Source: Caballeronia ptereochthonis (GTDB taxonomy: Bacteria; Pseudomonadota; Gammaproteobacteria; Burkholderiales; Burkholderiaceae). Taken from it: a stretch of DNA of 64,000 bases. The position numbers and the translations under genes were made by a program. Below are positions 62,797 through 64,000 of the stretch, one piece after another (positions within the stretch are counted from its first letter, which is position 1; every line of letters starts with the position of its first letter). The stretch is from assembly GCF_001545075.1 (NCBI RefSeq), contig NZ_FCOB02000022.1:83916-147915 (forward strand), read 5' to 3'. The notes below the pieces were generated by a model, which saw only the letters and a list, made by a program, of their open reading frames with translations, was not told where the DNA came from and did not search any database.

Positions 62797-63861
62797 ATGC
62801 GAATCGCACAAATTGCACCGTTGCACGAAGCAGTACCCCCGAAGTTCTACGGCGGCACTGAGCGGGTGGTGTCGTATCTGACCGACGCGCTCGTCGATCT
62901 CGGACACGACGTCACCTTGTTCGCCAGCGGCGATTCGCAAACCAAGGCGACCCTCGAAGCGGCGTGGCCGCGTGCCCTGCGGCTCGATCCGACCATCCGC
63001 GATGCGCTCGCGCCGCACATGCTGCTGCTCGAAACCGTCCGCCAGCGCGCGCACGAGTTCGACGTGCTGCACTTCCACCTCGACTACATGCCGTTCCCGC
63101 TGTTCACGCAGATGGACACCCCGTTCGTGACGACGCTGCACGGCCGTCTCGACCTGCCGGAACTGCAGCCGATCTTCAACACGTTCACGAAGGCGAACGT
63201 CATCTCGATCTCGGATAATCAGCGCGGACCGCTGCCGCAGGCGAACTGGCTGAACACCGTCTATCACGGCCTGCCGAACGAGTTGCTCACGCCGCAGCCG
63301 CACAAGGAGCCGGAATATCTCGCGTTCCTTGGCCGCATTTGCCCGGAGAAGCGCGCCGATCTTGCCATCAAGATCGCTGCGCAAAGCGGCCTGCCGCTGA
63401 AGATCGCCGCCAAGGTGGACAAGGTCGACCAGGACTACTTCAAGTCGACGATCGAACCGCTGCTCTCGCTGGCGCACGTCGAATTCATCGGGGAGATCAA
63501 CGAGGCCCAGAAGCCGGAATTCCTGTCGGGCGCGAAGGCGTTGCTCTTCCCGATCGACTGGAACGAGCCCTTCGGCCTGGTGATGATCGAGGCGATGGCC
63601 TGCGGCACGCCGGTGATCGCGTTCAATCGCGGCTCGGTGCCGGAAGTGATCGACCATGGCGTGACCGGCTTCATCTGCGAGGACGTGCAGGGTGCCGTGG
63701 GCGCGCTGCAGCGTCTGGACGAGTTGTCGCGCACGGAAATTCGCGCGCAGTTCGAGCGCCGCTTCAGCGCGAAGACGATGGCGCAGAACTACGTCGAGAG
63801 TTACACCGCGATGCTTCAGGCCGCGAAGCGCCCAGTGCTGCGTCAGGTCGCCGTGGGCTGA
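62797..63861 (+). CDS. glycosyltransferase family 4 protein
   Basis: 354 residues, GT-B fold. N-terminal acceptor lobe (APLHEAVPPKFYGGTERVVSYLTDALVDLGHDVTLFASGDS) and a nucleotide-sugar lobe with the E-x7-E motif PFGLVMIEAMACGTPVIAFNRGSVPEVI. GGAG precedes the ATG. The sugar and acceptor are not evident; a surface polysaccharide or small glycoconjugate is likely. Monocistronic; terminator follows. Confidence 0.87.
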   Translation: MRIAQIAPLHEAVPPKFYGGTERVVSYLTDALVDLGHDVTLFASGDSQTKATLEAAWPRALRLDPTIRDALAPHMLLLETVRQRAHEFDVLHFHLDYMPFPLFTQMDTPFVTTLHGRLDLPELQPIFNTFTKANVISISDNQRGPLPQANWLNTVYHGLPNELLTPQPHKEPEYLAFLGRICPEKRADLAIKIAAQSGLPLKIAAKVDKVDQDYFKSTIEPLLSLAHVEFIGEINEAQKPEFLSGAKALLFPIDWNEPFGLVMIEAMACGTPVIAFNRGSVPEVIDHGVTGFICEDVQGAVGALQRLDELSRTEIRAQFERRFSAKTMAQNYVESYTAMLQAAKRPVLRQVAVG

Positions 63862-63936
63862 TCGCTGCCGCACGACCGCCGGCTTCGAAGCCGCATGAAA
63901 TGCCGCCCGCATGCCGGGCGGCACAGACTGCTGACG

Positions 63937-63973
63937 AACCCCATGTTTTTCGGAACGTGGGGTTTGTTTTTTA
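63937..63973 (+). terminator. terminator after the glycosyltransferase gene
   Basis: AACCCCATGTT paired with a GAACGTGGGGTT arm, then TTTG and six T. A second GC hairpin (63902-63922) precedes it. Confidence 0.82.
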
Positions 63974-64000
63974 GGCGGCAGCGCTGTTGGAGCGATGCGG

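Overview
The window looks like the main chromosome of a Burkholderiaceae member of the Paraburkholderia/Caballeronia type. The evidence is high GC, beta-proteobacterial families (DUF3567, DUF1840, DUF2917, DUF2844/DUF3443, PhaM, UbiK), a two-gene metH, and a flhDC-motAB-che block in the order usual for that group. Genes are densely packed on both strands. I saw no tRNA, rRNA, insertion sequence, prophage or CRISPR array.

Layout. 1-3.0 kb: 3'-truncated gshA, then glnK-amtB reading leftward from a sigma-54-type promoter. 3.4-7.0 kb: ubiK, comM-type AAA gene, an intergenic region with three DnaA boxes, a lipoprotein gene and a TlpA/ResA-like thioredoxin. 7.1-12.2 kb: dctA-dctB-dctD in one leftward unit with its own sigma-54 promoter. 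12.3-18.1 kb: lipoate and wall genes (lipA, lipB, ybeD-like, dat, dacA-like) with a divergent LysR/DUF2917 pair set among them. 18.5-24.5 kb: hydrolase, 2Fe-2S ferredoxin, VanZ protein and a four-gene MCE lipid transporter. 24.6-25.3 kb: a toxin-antitoxin pair followed by an HTH-antitoxin remnant. 25.3-28.8 kb: birA, coaX, a small membrane protein, the heptose-phosphate adenylyltransferase and a ferritin-like/desaturase-like protein. 29.2-30.2 kb: a MerR-B12 regulator with the CarH/LitR photoreceptor signature. 30.5-35.4 kb: phaM, crotonase, an orphan ABC binding protein, a FAH-family enzyme and an IclR regulator. 35.4-49.4 kb: DUF3108, alpha/beta hydrolase, DUF3567, split metH, a small secreted protein, DUF1840, argS, SPOR protein, dsbA, SDR, and the secreted DUF2844/DUF3443 pair. 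49.6-62.1 kb: flhD-flhC-motA-motB-cheY-cheA-cheW-mcp-cheR-cheD-cheB-cheY-cheZ, all leftward. 62.8-63.9 kb: a GT4 glycosyltransferase.

How parts work together. Nitrogen sensing (GlnK/AmtB) and C4-dicarboxylate uptake (DctABD) both carry sigma-54 signals. FlhDC heads the motility hierarchy; a sigma-28 promoter precedes motA, and the adaptation genes cheR/cheB/cheD match a receptor ending in the CheR/CheB-tethering pentapeptide. lipB-lipA, the MCE operon and birA-coaX show 4-20 bp junctions or overlaps that imply co-translation.

The least conventional items are DUF3443 as a pepsin-fold lipoprotein paired with DUF2844, the apparent B12 photoreceptor next to a di-iron-type protein, the DnaA-box cluster far from any dnaA gene, the triple RxELF tail on CheD, and the large flhDC leader with a RcsB/BvgA-like inverted repeat.
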